In this document: positions 1 to 5,296 of the stretch, piece by piece
Layout: the number at the start of each line of letters is the position of its first letter
How positions within the stretch are numbered: the first letter of the stretch is position 1
Assembly: GCA_046758845.1 (NCBI GenBank)
Contig: JBHIBA010000324.1
Coordinates: 1-5,296, forward strand
Direction of reading: 5' to 3'
Origin: JBHIBA01 sp046758845
Lineage (GTDB): Bacteria > UBA8248 > JACPRG01 > G963555815
DNA: 5,296 nucleotides
Made by a program: the position numbers and the translations under genes
The notes under the pieces: generated by a model
Seen by the model: the letters and a program-made list of their open reading frames with translations, nothing else
Databases searched by the model: none
Told to the model about the DNA's origin: nothing

Positions 1-104
1 AGGTGTGCGGCAAAGACGCCCGGATTAAGCGCACGTACCTCCAACCGCAGTTTGGCCGGCGCGCAAGCGCCCAAAAAGCGCCCCCCGCGATTCTTTTGGC
101 ATGA
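1..104 (+). other. 5' flank, possibly the tail of a truncated upstream gene
   Basis: No gene can be named here. Frame 2 ends with TAA at 26-28, and frame 3 stays open from base 3 to a TGA at 102-104. Either could be the last codons of a + strand gene lying mostly outside the window. Frame 1 has no stop from base 1 into the oxidoreductase gene, so an N-terminal extension of that gene (for example from TTG at 52) cannot be excluded by stops alone. The extension would encode a Lys/Arg/Pro-rich stretch unlike its enzyme family, so I treat it as non-coding leader. Confidence 0.25.
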
Positions 105-114
105 ATCCCAGGGA

Positions 115-119
115 AGGAG
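115..119 (+). promoter_or_regulatory. Ribosome binding site of the nitronate monooxygenase gene
   Basis: AGGAG lies inside a purine run at 111-126, with 7 bases between it and the ATG at 127. This site decides the start: the in-frame TTG at 52 has no comparable Shine-Dalgarno sequence and would add 25 residues with no family counterpart. Confidence 0.8.
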
Positions 120-126
120 AAAAGAG

Positions 127-1098
127 ATGATCCGCACTCGCGTTTGCGACCTTCTAGGCGTCGAGCATCCCATTGTTCTCGGCGGCATGGCGTCCGGGAC
201 GTCCGCACCGCTGGTGGCGGCAGTATCGAACGCCGGGGGGCTCGGCACACTCGGCGCTTCTAATTTGAATCCTCAGCAGGTGGGCGAGCAACTCTCGGCC
301 ATCCGGGCCTCGACCCAAAACCCTTTCGGGGTCAACTTCCTTCTTTTCCGGATGGAGGAGGAAGCCTTTTCCGCCGCTTTGAAGGCGCGGCCGCCCGTCG
401 TCGCCCTCGCCTGGGCGCGCCCGGATCAGGACTTGGCCGCGTACTTCCGGCGCGTCCACGATGCCGGCTCGAAGGTGATGTACATGGCGGGGGAGGTGCC
501 CGAGGCGGTCCGCGCGGCGCAAGCGGGCGCCGACGCGATCGTCGCCCAAGGGACCGAGGGCGGAGGGCACGTCGGATGGATGGCTTCCATGCCGCTGGTG
601 CCGATGGTGGTGAGCGCGGTGTCGCCCCGTCCCGTGCTGGCCGCAGGGGGCATCGCCGACGGGCGCGGCCTGGCCGCCGCCCTCGCTCTAGGGGCGGAAG
701 GCGCGCTTTTGGGGACGCGGTTTCTTGCGACGGAGGAATCGCCCCTTCACCCGAACCACAAGCAGGCGATCCTCCGCAGCGACGGCCATGACACCGTCCT
801 CACGGAGATCCCGGACATCGCCTCGAGGCAGGTCTGGCCGGGGGCGATGGTCCGCGCGCTGCGCAACGGATTCATCCAGAGATGGTCCGGTTGGGAGTGG
901 GCTTTGCGGCGCATGTCTCGTGAGGTCGGCCCAGCGGCGATCGCGGCGCGCCAGGCGGGGGATGTCGAGAACGCCCCGCTTCTCGTCGGACAGGACGCCG
1001 GTCTGATCGATAAAGTCGAACCGGCGGGTGAGGTAGTCGGGCGCATCGCCGCCGAGGCGGAAGACATCCTCGCCAACCGACTCAGCGGTTTGATTTGA
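127..1098 (+). CDS. Nitronate monooxygenase (2-nitropropane dioxygenase-like FMN enzyme)
   Basis: This 323-aa protein is probably a cytoplasmic FMN-dependent TIM-barrel enzyme. Family members oxidise alkyl nitronates, such as propionate-3-nitronate, to carbonyl compounds and nitrite; the related FabK branch reduces enoyl-ACP. Visible motifs are the N-terminal HPIVLGGM (residues 14-21), then AGGLGTLG (36-43), the family signature GADAIVAQGTEGGGHVG (134-150) with H148 at the position of the catalytic histidine, and the FMN phosphate-binding stretch AAGGIADGRG (172-181) followed by LGTRFLATEES (195-205). A C-terminal VGQDAGLI (287-294) is also typical. The length is normal for the family. The ATG at 127 is chosen because a strong AGGAG precedes it and residue 1 begins the conserved N-terminal strand. 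The next gene starts 269 bases downstream. I am confident in the family. The substrate is unknown, and FabK-like activity is less likely because no fatty-acid synthesis genes are nearby. Confidence 0.9.
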   Translation: MIRTRVCDLLGVEHPIVLGGMASGTSAPLVAAVSNAGGLGTLGASNLNPQQVGEQLSAIRASTQNPFGVNFLLFRMEEEAFSAALKARPPVVALAWARPDQDLAAYFRRVHDAGSKVMYMAGEVPEAVRAAQAGADAIVAQGTEGGGHVGWMASMPLVPMVVSAVSPRPVLAAGGIADGRGLAAALALGAEGALLGTRFLATEESPLHPNHKQAILRSDGHDTVLTEIPDIASRQVWPGAMVRALRNGFIQRWSGWEWALRRMSREVGPAAIAARQAGDVENAPLLVGQDAGLIDKVEPAGEVVGRIAAEAEDILANRLSGLI

Positions 1099-1174
1099 GT
1101 GCGAATTTTGTCAGATAGCGATAGCTGGGCCGCTTCACTGGAGACCTTTTAGGAGAAAGTAGGGGGGAAGTCGT

Positions 1175-1267
1175 ATGCGGTTAAACGGGTCAACCATGTT
1201 GACGCCAACGTACTCGATTTTGCAAATTCCCGGCGATTGTCCAAATCCCTTCTCTCTGGCAGAATAG
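1175..1267 (+). CDS. Possible 30-aa small ORF (leader peptide candidate)
   Basis: An ATG at 1175 opens 30 codons ending in TAG at 1265-1267. The purine run AGGGGGGAAG at 1161-1170 stands 4 bases before the ATG and could serve as a ribosome binding site, though it is slightly close. The peptide begins MRLNGSTM and ends NPFSLAE. It has no transmembrane segment, signal peptide or recognisable domain, and no run of one amino acid as in attenuation leaders. It sits 100 bases upstream of the LLM oxidoreductase gene. An ORF this short may occur by chance, so only its ribosome binding site and its place in the gap support it. Confidence 0.2.
   Translation: MRLNGSTMLTPTYSILQIPGDCPNPFSLAE
1189..1203. 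promoter_or_regulatory. 15-bp palindrome, possible operator
   Basis: GTCAAC (1189-1194) and GTTGAC (1198-1203) are perfect inverted copies separated by CAT. The right arm overlaps a -35-like TTGACG at 1199-1204. A short, odd-centred palindrome of this size suits a dimeric repressor such as a GntR- or TetR-type regulator, and its place upstream of a catabolic/transport unit fits. No regulator gene is present in the window, and no second copy of the site was noticed. Confidence 0.3.
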
Positions 1268-1367
1268 TAATTTACCCACATTTTGTTCGGGAAGTGAGGT
1301 AAGCCGTCACGAAAGTCAAAGAGCTTACAGGGGATATTCTCAGTCTCGGGTGGCGAAGGTTGAGTGA

Positions 1368-2366
1368 ATGACGGCGAAGAAGGTGGAGATCGGCATTCAT
1401 CTCAGTAACCGGGGGTGGCTCGTAGGAAATGAACCGACCCCTCACGTGAAATCCACGCTTCTTCAAATGGCGCAGCGCATTGAGGAGGCGGGCTATCATT
1501 CCGTTTGGGTCGGGGACAGCGTGGTCGCAAAGCCGCGCTTTGAGGCGTTGACGCTTCTGTCGGCCATTGCCGCACGAACCGAACGTGTTAAGGTCGGAGT
1601 CACCGTCCTGCTTCCCGCCCTTCGTCACCCCATTCATTTGGCCCATCAAGCCGCCACCATCGACCAGATCGCCGACGGCCGTTTCATCCTCGCCGTCGGC
1701 GCCGGCGGGGCGGGTGAGCGGGGTTCCTCGTATCAAAACGAGTGGGACGCGTTGGGGGTCCCTTACAAGGAGCGGGGACCTCGGATGGACGAGACCATCG
1801 ACATCCTGCGAAAGCTCTGGAGGGAAGACCATGTCACCCACGAGGGCCGCTTCTTCCGGTTTCGAGACGTGACCCTCGCCCCAAAACCGATGCGCCCGGA
1901 AGGAATCCCGATCTGGACGGTCTGCGGACACGGCCTCCGGCCTCTGATCCCGGTCCAGGTCCGCCGGGTGATCGAGCGGGCGGACGGATGGATGACGGCT
2001 GTCGCCTTTCCGCAAGACTGTCGGCAGACCCGAAAGAGGCTTGAGAGCGCCGCCCGGGAGGCGGGAAGAGACCCCAAGAGCATCCATTCGGCGATCACCC
2101 TCCGGGTGAACGTCAATCCGGACAAAGAGCGGGCAAGGGAGGAGTTCGAAACGCACCTTCTCGAATACTACAACCATGTGAAGTTCTGGAAAGAGGTGGA
2201 TGGGCACCACATTTGGGGTCCTTACGGGAGTGTGGAATACGTTCGGGAGCGGATGGAAGCCTACATCGAGGCGGGAATCCAGACCTTTGTGGTACTGTTC
2301 ACCGCCCCCCATCAGATGCAACAGTTCGAGGAATTCACGGAAAAGGTCTGGCCCTGCTTCGCCTGA
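1368..2366 (+). CDS. LLM class (luciferase-like) flavin/F420-dependent oxidoreductase
   Basis: This 332-aa protein belongs to the bacterial luciferase-like superfamily, TIM-barrel enzymes that use reduced FMN or cofactor F420 to oxidise or reduce small organic substrates in the cytoplasm. The N-terminal strand KVEIGIHL (5-12) is followed by the superfamily core: EEAGYHSVWVGDS (39-51), ALTLLSAIAARTERVKVGVTVL (60-81), RHPIHLAHQAATIDQIADGRF (86-106) and the glycine-rich AVGAGGAGE (109-117). The helical PRMDETIDILRKLW (138-151) and the FRDVTLAPKPMRPEGIPIWTVCGHG stretch (165-189) match the usual barrel continuation. GAAGG at 1355-1359 lies 8 bases before the ATG. The stop is only 38 bases from the next gene, so co-transcription with the binding-protein gene is likely. 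The cofactor (FMN or F420) and the substrate cannot be settled from sequence by eye. Monooxygenase and F420 dehydrogenase/reductase activities are both possible. Confidence 0.9.
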   Translation: MTAKKVEIGIHLSNRGWLVGNEPTPHVKSTLLQMAQRIEEAGYHSVWVGDSVVAKPRFEALTLLSAIAARTERVKVGVTVLLPALRHPIHLAHQAATIDQIADGRFILAVGAGGAGERGSSYQNEWDALGVPYKERGPRMDETIDILRKLWREDHVTHEGRFFRFRDVTLAPKPMRPEGIPIWTVCGHGLRPLIPVQVRRVIERADGWMTAVAFPQDCRQTRKRLESAAREAGRDPKSIHSAITLRVNVNPDKERAREEFETHLLEYYNHVKFWKEVDGHHIWGPYGSVEYVRERMEAYIEAGIQTFVVLFTAPHQMQQFEEFTEKVWPCFA

Positions 2367-2391
2367 GGGGCCGGGCCGGTCGATTCCCGAG

Positions 2392-2396
2392 GGAGG
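2392..2396 (+). promoter_or_regulatory. Ribosome binding site of the solute-binding protein gene
   Basis: GGAGG stands 8 bases before the ATG at 2405, in the 38-base gap after the LLM gene. It fixes the start, which is also the first codon of a clear signal peptide. The reading frame is open upstream to about 2213, but that part overlaps the LLM gene and shows no family sequence. Confidence 0.85.
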
Positions 2397-2404
2397 AAGA
2401 AAAC

Positions 2405-4051
2405 ATGAAACGACGAAATAAGGGGTTACGGACCCTGGCTGGAATCGCCGTTGCAGCGGTGCTCTGGATGACCTTCGGCATCGCGGGCCTCTGTTCTGCG
2501 CAGGAGGGCAAGACCGTTGTCATCGCCTCAGCCAGCGATCTCTTCCGCATCGCCAACCCGGCCGTCTTCCGTCTATCCAGCCTCAACTATTGGTGGCATC
2601 AGGTGTTCAGCGGGCTGACCCGGGTGGACGAGAACTTTAGGCCCGTCCCGGACCTGGCCGAATCCTGGACCGTCAGCGAGGACGGCCGGACGTTCACCTT
2701 CAACCTCCGCCGGGGCGTCAAGTGGCACGACGGCCAGCCCTTCTCGGCGGAGGACGTGAAGTTCACGTATGAGACCCTGCTTCATAAGGACAACCGGGCG
2801 GGCGCCTCCCACTTCAACTATTTCGGGTACATCGAGGGCGCCCCGGAGTACCGGGCGGGGAAGGCGGACTCCGTGAAGGGCGTCGAGGTCTTGGACCCGC
2901 ACAAGGTTCGCATCCGGCTTAGAGAGCCCTACGCGGCCTTTCTCACCGTCTCCGCGATCCAGCCCATCGTTCCGAAGCACGTCCTGGGAAACGTGCCCCT
3001 CAAGGGGATGATGAAGCACAGCTTCACGCACAAACCCATCGGGACGGGTCCTTATCGTTTCGAATCCTGGAAGTCTCGCGATCGGGCCGTCCTGAGAGTC
3101 AACCCCGATTACTTCGGGAAGAAACCCAAGATCGCGAGAATCATCTGGCGCACCATGCCCGATACCTTCTCCCGTCTGGCCGCGTTGCGGAAGAAGGAGA
3201 TCAACGTGAACGGGCTTTACGCGGCGGTTCCGGTGGATGAGTTCGAGAACTTGGATAAAGACCCCTGCTGCAAAGCCGTCCGCATGGTCGGCCAGTCGAA
3301 CTGGTTCCTGGATTTCAATCTGAAGAACCCGATCTTCCAGGACGTGAGGGTGCGCCGGGCGATCAGCTACGCCATCGACCGCAAGGCCATCCTGAAGCAC
3401 GTCTTCAAGGGCTGGGGGAGCATCGTCAACAGCCCCTTCCATCCGCTTTCCTGGGCCTACAAGAAGGACGTGACCCTGTACGACGGAGACCCGCAGAAGG
3501 CCAAGCAGCTCCTGGAAGAGGCGGGTTGGAAGGTCGGCCCCGACGGGGTCCGCGTCAAAGACGGCAAACGGCTCAGCTTCACCTGGCGGGTGGGGATCGG
3601 ACGCGCGGCGGCCATCATGGCCGAAGCGGCCGTTCCCATGTTAAAGGCCGCCGGCGTCGAAGCCAAACTCGAGCGGCTCGCTTTCGTGACGCTCTGGTTC
3701 AAGCACTACGTCAAGAAAAATTACGACGCGCTCTCTCACCTTCATCCCAACAGCGTTTACTCGGACCCCGATTACGACCTGCTCCGCTGGTACGACCACC
3801 GGATCAACAAGACGGGCTACAACAACCCGAAGGTGGAGAGGCTCATCAAGAAAGCGGCGAGGATCCTCGATCGCAAAAGACGGAAAGAAATTTACGACGA
3901 GCTTCAGGAGATCCTGGCCCAGGACGCAGTCCGGGTGTGGCTGATCCATACGGACGAGCTGTGGGGTGTCAGCAAGGACCTGGTCATGCCCGATCTTCCG
4001 ACCGGATTTCGGCGGATTTTGGCGATCCAGAACTGGGACTGGAAGAAGTAA
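2405..4051 (+). CDS. ABC transporter substrate-binding protein, family 5 (Dpp/Opp type)
   Basis: This 548-aa protein is the periplasmic (or secreted) solute receptor of an ABC importer. Residues 1-32 form a classic Sec signal peptide: basic start MKRRNKGLR, hydrophobic core LAGIAVAAVLWMTFGIAGL and a probable signal peptidase I cut after C-S-A (30-32). The cysteine at 30 lacks a proper lipobox, because Leu precedes it, so a lipoprotein is unlikely. The family-5 signature spans roughly 82-123, from PDLAESW through FNLRRGVKWHDGQPFSAEDV. Later landmarks are PIGTGPYRFESW (about 215-226), FQDVRVRRAISYAIDR (311-326), a DPQKAKQLLEEAGW stretch near 363-376, and DPDYDLLRWYD (454-464) where many relatives have ligand-pocket loops. 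The length is normal for the family. The gene follows the LLM gene closely and precedes a DppB-like permease, confirming an importer. The ligand is not predictable: peptides, nickel, opines, glycosides and others are known in the family. Confidence 0.93.
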   Translation: MKRRNKGLRTLAGIAVAAVLWMTFGIAGLCSAQEGKTVVIASASDLFRIANPAVFRLSSLNYWWHQVFSGLTRVDENFRPVPDLAESWTVSEDGRTFTFNLRRGVKWHDGQPFSAEDVKFTYETLLHKDNRAGASHFNYFGYIEGAPEYRAGKADSVKGVEVLDPHKVRIRLREPYAAFLTVSAIQPIVPKHVLGNVPLKGMMKHSFTHKPIGTGPYRFESWKSRDRAVLRVNPDYFGKKPKIARIIWRTMPDTFSRLAALRKKEINVNGLYAAVPVDEFENLDKDPCCKAVRMVGQSNWFLDFNLKNPIFQDVRVRRAISYAIDRKAILKHVFKGWGSIVNSPFHPLSWAYKKDVTLYDGDPQKAKQLLEEAGWKVGPDGVRVKDGKRLSFTWRVGIGRAAAIMAEAAVPMLKAAGVEAKLERLAFVTLWFKHYVKKNYDALSHLHPNSVYSDPDYDLLRWYDHRINKTGYNNPKVERLIKKAARILDRKRRKEIYDELQEILAQDAVRVWLIHTDELWGVSKDLVMPDLPTGFRRILAIQNWDWKK

Positions 4052-4143
4052 TCGACGGGGACGAACAGCGTCGCGGGCGAGCGCAGGCCTCCACCGACAT
4101 GAGGAGAACCCGCTTGCCCGGTTGGAGGGCTCGCTTTTGGGCA

Positions 4144-4163
4144 GGAGAGGATCCGGTCTCTCC
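4144..4163 (+). repeat. Inverted repeat (stem-loop) downstream of the binding-protein gene
   Basis: GGAGAG (4144-4149) is the exact reverse complement of CTCTCC (4158-4163). A further G-U pair (4150/4157) leaves a 6-base loop. The stem lies about 90 bases after the stop codon with no following T-run, so it is not a classic terminator. Confidence 0.4.
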
Positions 4164-4213
4164 ATGCTCAGCTCGGGATCCCCCTGCGCGCGCTCGGTGA
4201 AGGAATGAGCAAG

Positions 4214-4243
4214 GGGCGCCTGACGCCCGATTGCCGGGCGCCC
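4214..4243 (+). repeat. GC-rich inverted repeat just before the permease ribosome binding site
   Basis: GGGCGCC (4214-4220) pairs perfectly with GGCGCCC (4237-4243) around a 16-base loop. A competing hairpin, CGCCCG (4224-4229) with CGGGCG (4235-4240), has a 5-base loop; the two share bases 4237-4240 and cannot both form. The structure ends 10 bases before the GGAGG of the permease gene. There is no T-run, so an mRNA-stability or translation-coupling element is more likely than a terminator. Confidence 0.5.
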
Positions 4244-4253
4244 TGCCGGACGG

Positions 4254-4258
4254 GGAGG
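4254..4258 (+). promoter_or_regulatory. Ribosome binding site of the permease gene, long spacing to a GTG start
   Basis: GGAGG in a GGGGAGG run is 13 bases from the GTG at 4272, longer than the usual 5-9. The frame is closed by TGA at 4221-4223, and no ATG or other good start lies between that stop and 4272. The GTG is therefore the best start, and the family N-terminus begins there. The wide spacing and GTG start suggest modest translation. Confidence 0.55.
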
Positions 4259-4271
4259 CTTCGGATCGACC

Positions 4272-5225
4272 GTGGGCAAGTACCTGGCCAACCGGCTCCT
4301 CCAGTTCATTCCCATCCTCTTCGGCATTGCTGTCGTGTCTTTTCTCATCATTCACCTGGCGCCGGGCGACCCGACGGGCTTGTTGGTGAATGTCGAGCTG
4401 CTGACCGAAGAGGAGCTGTTGCAAGTACGGAAGGATCTGGGGCTGGAGGAATCCCTCCCGGTTCAGTTCGCCAAGACCATGGGCGCGTTGCTCACGGGAG
4501 ACCTTCGCTCGTTCGCCACCGCTCAACCCACCTGGATCATCATCCTGGAAGCCCTGCCCACGACCCTGACCCTCCTGGGCGGGAGCCTTCTGTTCGCCTG
4601 CGCCTTGGGGATCCCCCTGGGTGTCGCCTCGGCCCTGCGCCCCTATACAAGGCTGGACAACTCCCTGACGGTCGCCTCGCTGTTCGGCGTTTCCATCCCT
4701 CAGTTCTGGTTCGCCCTGATGCTGATTTTCGTCTTTGCGGAATCGCTGGGCGTACTTCCTGCGACCGGCTTGGTCTCTGACGATGCGGGGGGCTTCCCGG
4801 TTCTCGATGTGTTGGGACACCTGATTCTGCCGGTGCTGGTCATGGGAACCGTCTCTCTGCCGCCCATCGTGCGCTACACCCGAAACGCCATGATGGAGTC
4901 CCTCAGCCAGGATTTCATCCGGACGGCGCAAAGCAAGGGCCTGCCCAACCTCACGGTTGTCTATAAGCACGCTCTGAAAAATTCCCTCCTTCCCGTGGTC
5001 ACGGTCCTGGGGATGCTGATCCCCCTCCTGCTGGGCGCTTCCGTGGTGGTGGAATATGTCTTTGCCCTTCCGGGGATCGGCAGCCTGGCCATCAGCGCGG
5101 CCCTGACGAGGGATTATCCGGTCGTGATCACCATTAACTTCTTGGCCGCTATCGTCGCCTTGACGGCCGGCCTTTTGGTGGATGTTACGTACAGTGTTCT
5201 GGACCCGCGGATCCGCCATGGGTAG
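4272..5225 (+). CDS. ABC transporter inner-membrane permease, DppB/OppB type
   Basis: This 317-aa protein is one of the two permeases that form the channel of a Dpp/Opp-type importer. It starts with the family N-terminus, MGKYLANRLLQFIPILFGIAV, whose first membrane helix runs about 9-29 and is followed by the conserved HLAPGDP (28-34). A periplasmic segment (about 35-95) contains LTEEELLQVRKDLGL and the GDLRSF motif (76-81). Further helices are near 97-120, 133-157, 183-203, 238-262 and 283-306. The cytoplasmic EAA loop is at about 214-243 (DFIRTAQSKGLP through NSLLPVV) and would contact the ATPase. FALPGIG (264-270) and the end VLDPRIRHG are also typical. The length is normal for DppB. The start is GTG, supported by the conserved N-terminus. 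The partner permease should follow at once, and the ATPase genes probably lie beyond the window. Confidence 0.93.
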   Translation: MGKYLANRLLQFIPILFGIAVVSFLIIHLAPGDPTGLLVNVELLTEEELLQVRKDLGLEESLPVQFAKTMGALLTGDLRSFATAQPTWIIILEALPTTLTLLGGSLLFACALGIPLGVASALRPYTRLDNSLTVASLFGVSIPQFWFALMLIFVFAESLGVLPATGLVSDDAGGFPVLDVLGHLILPVLVMGTVSLPPIVRYTRNAMMESLSQDFIRTAQSKGLPNLTVVYKHALKNSLLPVVTVLGMLIPLLLGASVVVEYVFALPGIGSLAISAALTRDYPVVITINFLAAIVALTAGLLVDVTYSVLDPRIRHG

Positions 5226-5296
5226 ATGGGGATGAAAACCGGGATTCTCCGGGGGGCCTTTTTGAAAACCGGCCCCCCTGGACCCCCCGGAAAACT
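5226..5296 (+). CDS. Probable start of the partner permease (DppC/OppC type), truncated
   Basis: An ATG at 5226 follows the permease stop codon with no gap, and a second in-frame ATG lies at 5232. The frame stays open to the window end: MGMKTGILRGAFLKTG, then a Pro/Gly-rich tail. Position argues for a DppC-like permease, whose N-terminus usually has a basic F-L-K-N-R-like stretch before the first helix. The tail read here does not match that. One extra A in the A-run at 5265-5268 would give F-L-K-N-R-P, so a base-call error near a contig edge is possible. No strong ribosome binding site is visible, and translational coupling to the upstream gene would explain that. The assignment rests mainly on gene order. 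Confidence 0.4.
   Translation, partial: MGMKTGILRGAFLKTGPPGPPGK
5249..5290. repeat. Overlapping G/C homopolymer inverted repeats at the window end
   Basis: GGGGGGCC (5251-5258) pairs perfectly with GGCCCCCC (5271-5278), and CCGGGGGG (5249-5256) pairs perfectly with CCCCCCGG (5283-5290). The two hairpins share one arm. A 10-base direct repeat, TGAAAACCGG, occurs at 5233-5242 and 5263-5272, exactly 30 bases apart. Such dense self-complementarity inside the first codons of a permease gene is unusual and may reflect assembly or sequencing trouble. Confidence 0.5.

Larger units (their letters stand above)
1099..1367. other. Intergenic region between the two oxidoreductase genes
   Basis: This 269-base gap is visibly more AT-rich than the flanking genes. 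It contains a tandem GATAGC pair (1114-1125), a possible 30-codon ORF (1175-1267), a palindrome (1189-1203) and a 6-bp stem with an 18-base loop (GTAAGC 1299-1304 with GCTTAC 1323-1328). A TTGACG at 1199-1204 matches the -35 consensus well, but the best -10 at 17-base spacing (1222-1227, GCAAAT) is poor. No GC stem followed by a T-run marks a terminator for the upstream gene. The length and composition suggest that a promoter for the downstream oxidoreductase-transporter unit lies here, but I cannot place it. Confidence 0.5.
4052..4271. other. Structured spacer between binding-protein and permease genes
   Basis: This 220-base spacer is long for two genes of one importer. It holds inverted repeats at 4115-4143 (TGCCC/GGGCA, long loop), 4144-4163 and 4214-4243, and no convincing gene. 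An ATG at 4205 opens a reading frame that runs into the permease gene in another frame and has no family sequence. None of the stems is followed by a T-run, so readthrough into the permease gene is expected. By analogy with malE-malF spacers, such stems may stabilise the upstream message and keep the binding protein more abundant than the permease. That role is inferred. Confidence 0.5.

Noticed and set aside
52..126. N-terminal extension of the nitronate monooxygenase from a TTG at 52
   Set aside because: The frame is open, but there is no Shine-Dalgarno sequence before the TTG, the added residues are basic and proline-rich, and the family N-terminus starts at the ATG at 127 behind a strong AGGAG.
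1199..1227. Sigma-70 promoter with -35 TTGACG
   Set aside because: The -35 match is good, but the best hexamer at 17-base spacing, GCAAAT, matches TATAAT at only three positions, so I do not list it as a promoter.
1299..1328. Stem GTAAGC/GCTTAC before the LLM gene as a terminator or riboswitch
   Set aside because: Six base pairs with an 18-base loop and no T-run is weak and could arise by chance. No conserved riboswitch core was recognised.
1272..2321. Long reverse-strand ORF opposite the LLM gene
   Set aside because: It is antisense to a clearly recognisable gene, shows no protein family, and is explained by GC-rich codon bias keeping the opposite frame open.
2213..2404. N-terminal extension of the binding protein overlapping the LLM gene
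   Set aside because: It would bury the signal peptide inside the protein. The ATG at 2405 has a strong ribosome binding site and starts the signal sequence exactly.
4254..4302. Masking of the permease GGAGG by CCTCC at 4298-4302 in its coding region
   Set aside because: Only five base pairs form and they do not extend on either side, so stable sequestration is unlikely.
4205..4780. Forward ORF overlapping the permease in another frame
   Set aside because: It has no recognisable family sequence and its composition is that of a shifted frame of the permease gene.
3984..5219. Long reverse-strand ORF of about 411 codons opposite the permease gene
   Set aside because: Its translation is Gln/Gly/Arg/Asp-rich low-complexity sequence typical of the antisense of membrane-protein genes, while the + strand encodes a textbook DppB permease.

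Overview
This window reads as ordinary, GC-rich chromosomal DNA from a bacterium. All four complete genes lie on the + strand, and codon third positions are strongly biased to G/C. Short spacers, good purine-rich ribosome binding sites and a Dpp/Opp-type importer next to flavin oxidoreductases are typical of catabolic regions in high-GC soil or marine lineages (Rokubacteria, Tectomicrobia, Deltaproteobacteria or similar). That placement is an impression from gene content; no marker gene is present to fix the taxon. The last ~50 bases are homopolymer-rich and self-complementary, so the window may end at a contig edge.

Layout: bases 1-126 are upstream flank and leader. 127-1098 encodes a 323-aa nitronate monooxygenase (2-nitropropane dioxygenase-like) FMN enzyme. 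1099-1367 is a visibly more AT-rich gap holding a possible 30-codon small ORF and a 15-bp palindrome. 1368-2366 encodes a 332-aa luciferase-like (LLM class) flavin/F420-dependent oxidoreductase. After a 38-base gap, 2405-4051 encodes a 548-aa secreted family-5 solute-binding protein. A 220-base spacer with at least two stem-loops follows, then 4272-5225 encodes a 317-aa DppB/OppB-type inner-membrane permease. 5226-5296 probably holds the first codons of the partner permease (DppC/OppC type), cut by the window end and possibly frameshifted.

How the genes may work together: the binding protein captures a solute in the periplasm and hands it to a permease pair (one seen, one inferred; the ATPases would lie downstream). 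The two flavin enzymes could oxidise the imported compound or a product of it. The LLM gene and the binding-protein gene are close enough to share a transcript. The nitronate monooxygenase gene is separated by 269 bases and may be a separate unit. The substrate cannot be read from the sequence: family-5 binding proteins take peptides, nickel, opines, sugars and other solutes.

I found no mobile element, CRISPR array, tRNA or rRNA, and no convincing sign of a wholly new system. The most unusual points are the pairing of flavin oxidoreductases with a Dpp-type importer, the structured spacer between the binding-protein and permease genes, the small ORF with an embedded palindrome, and the odd 3' end.
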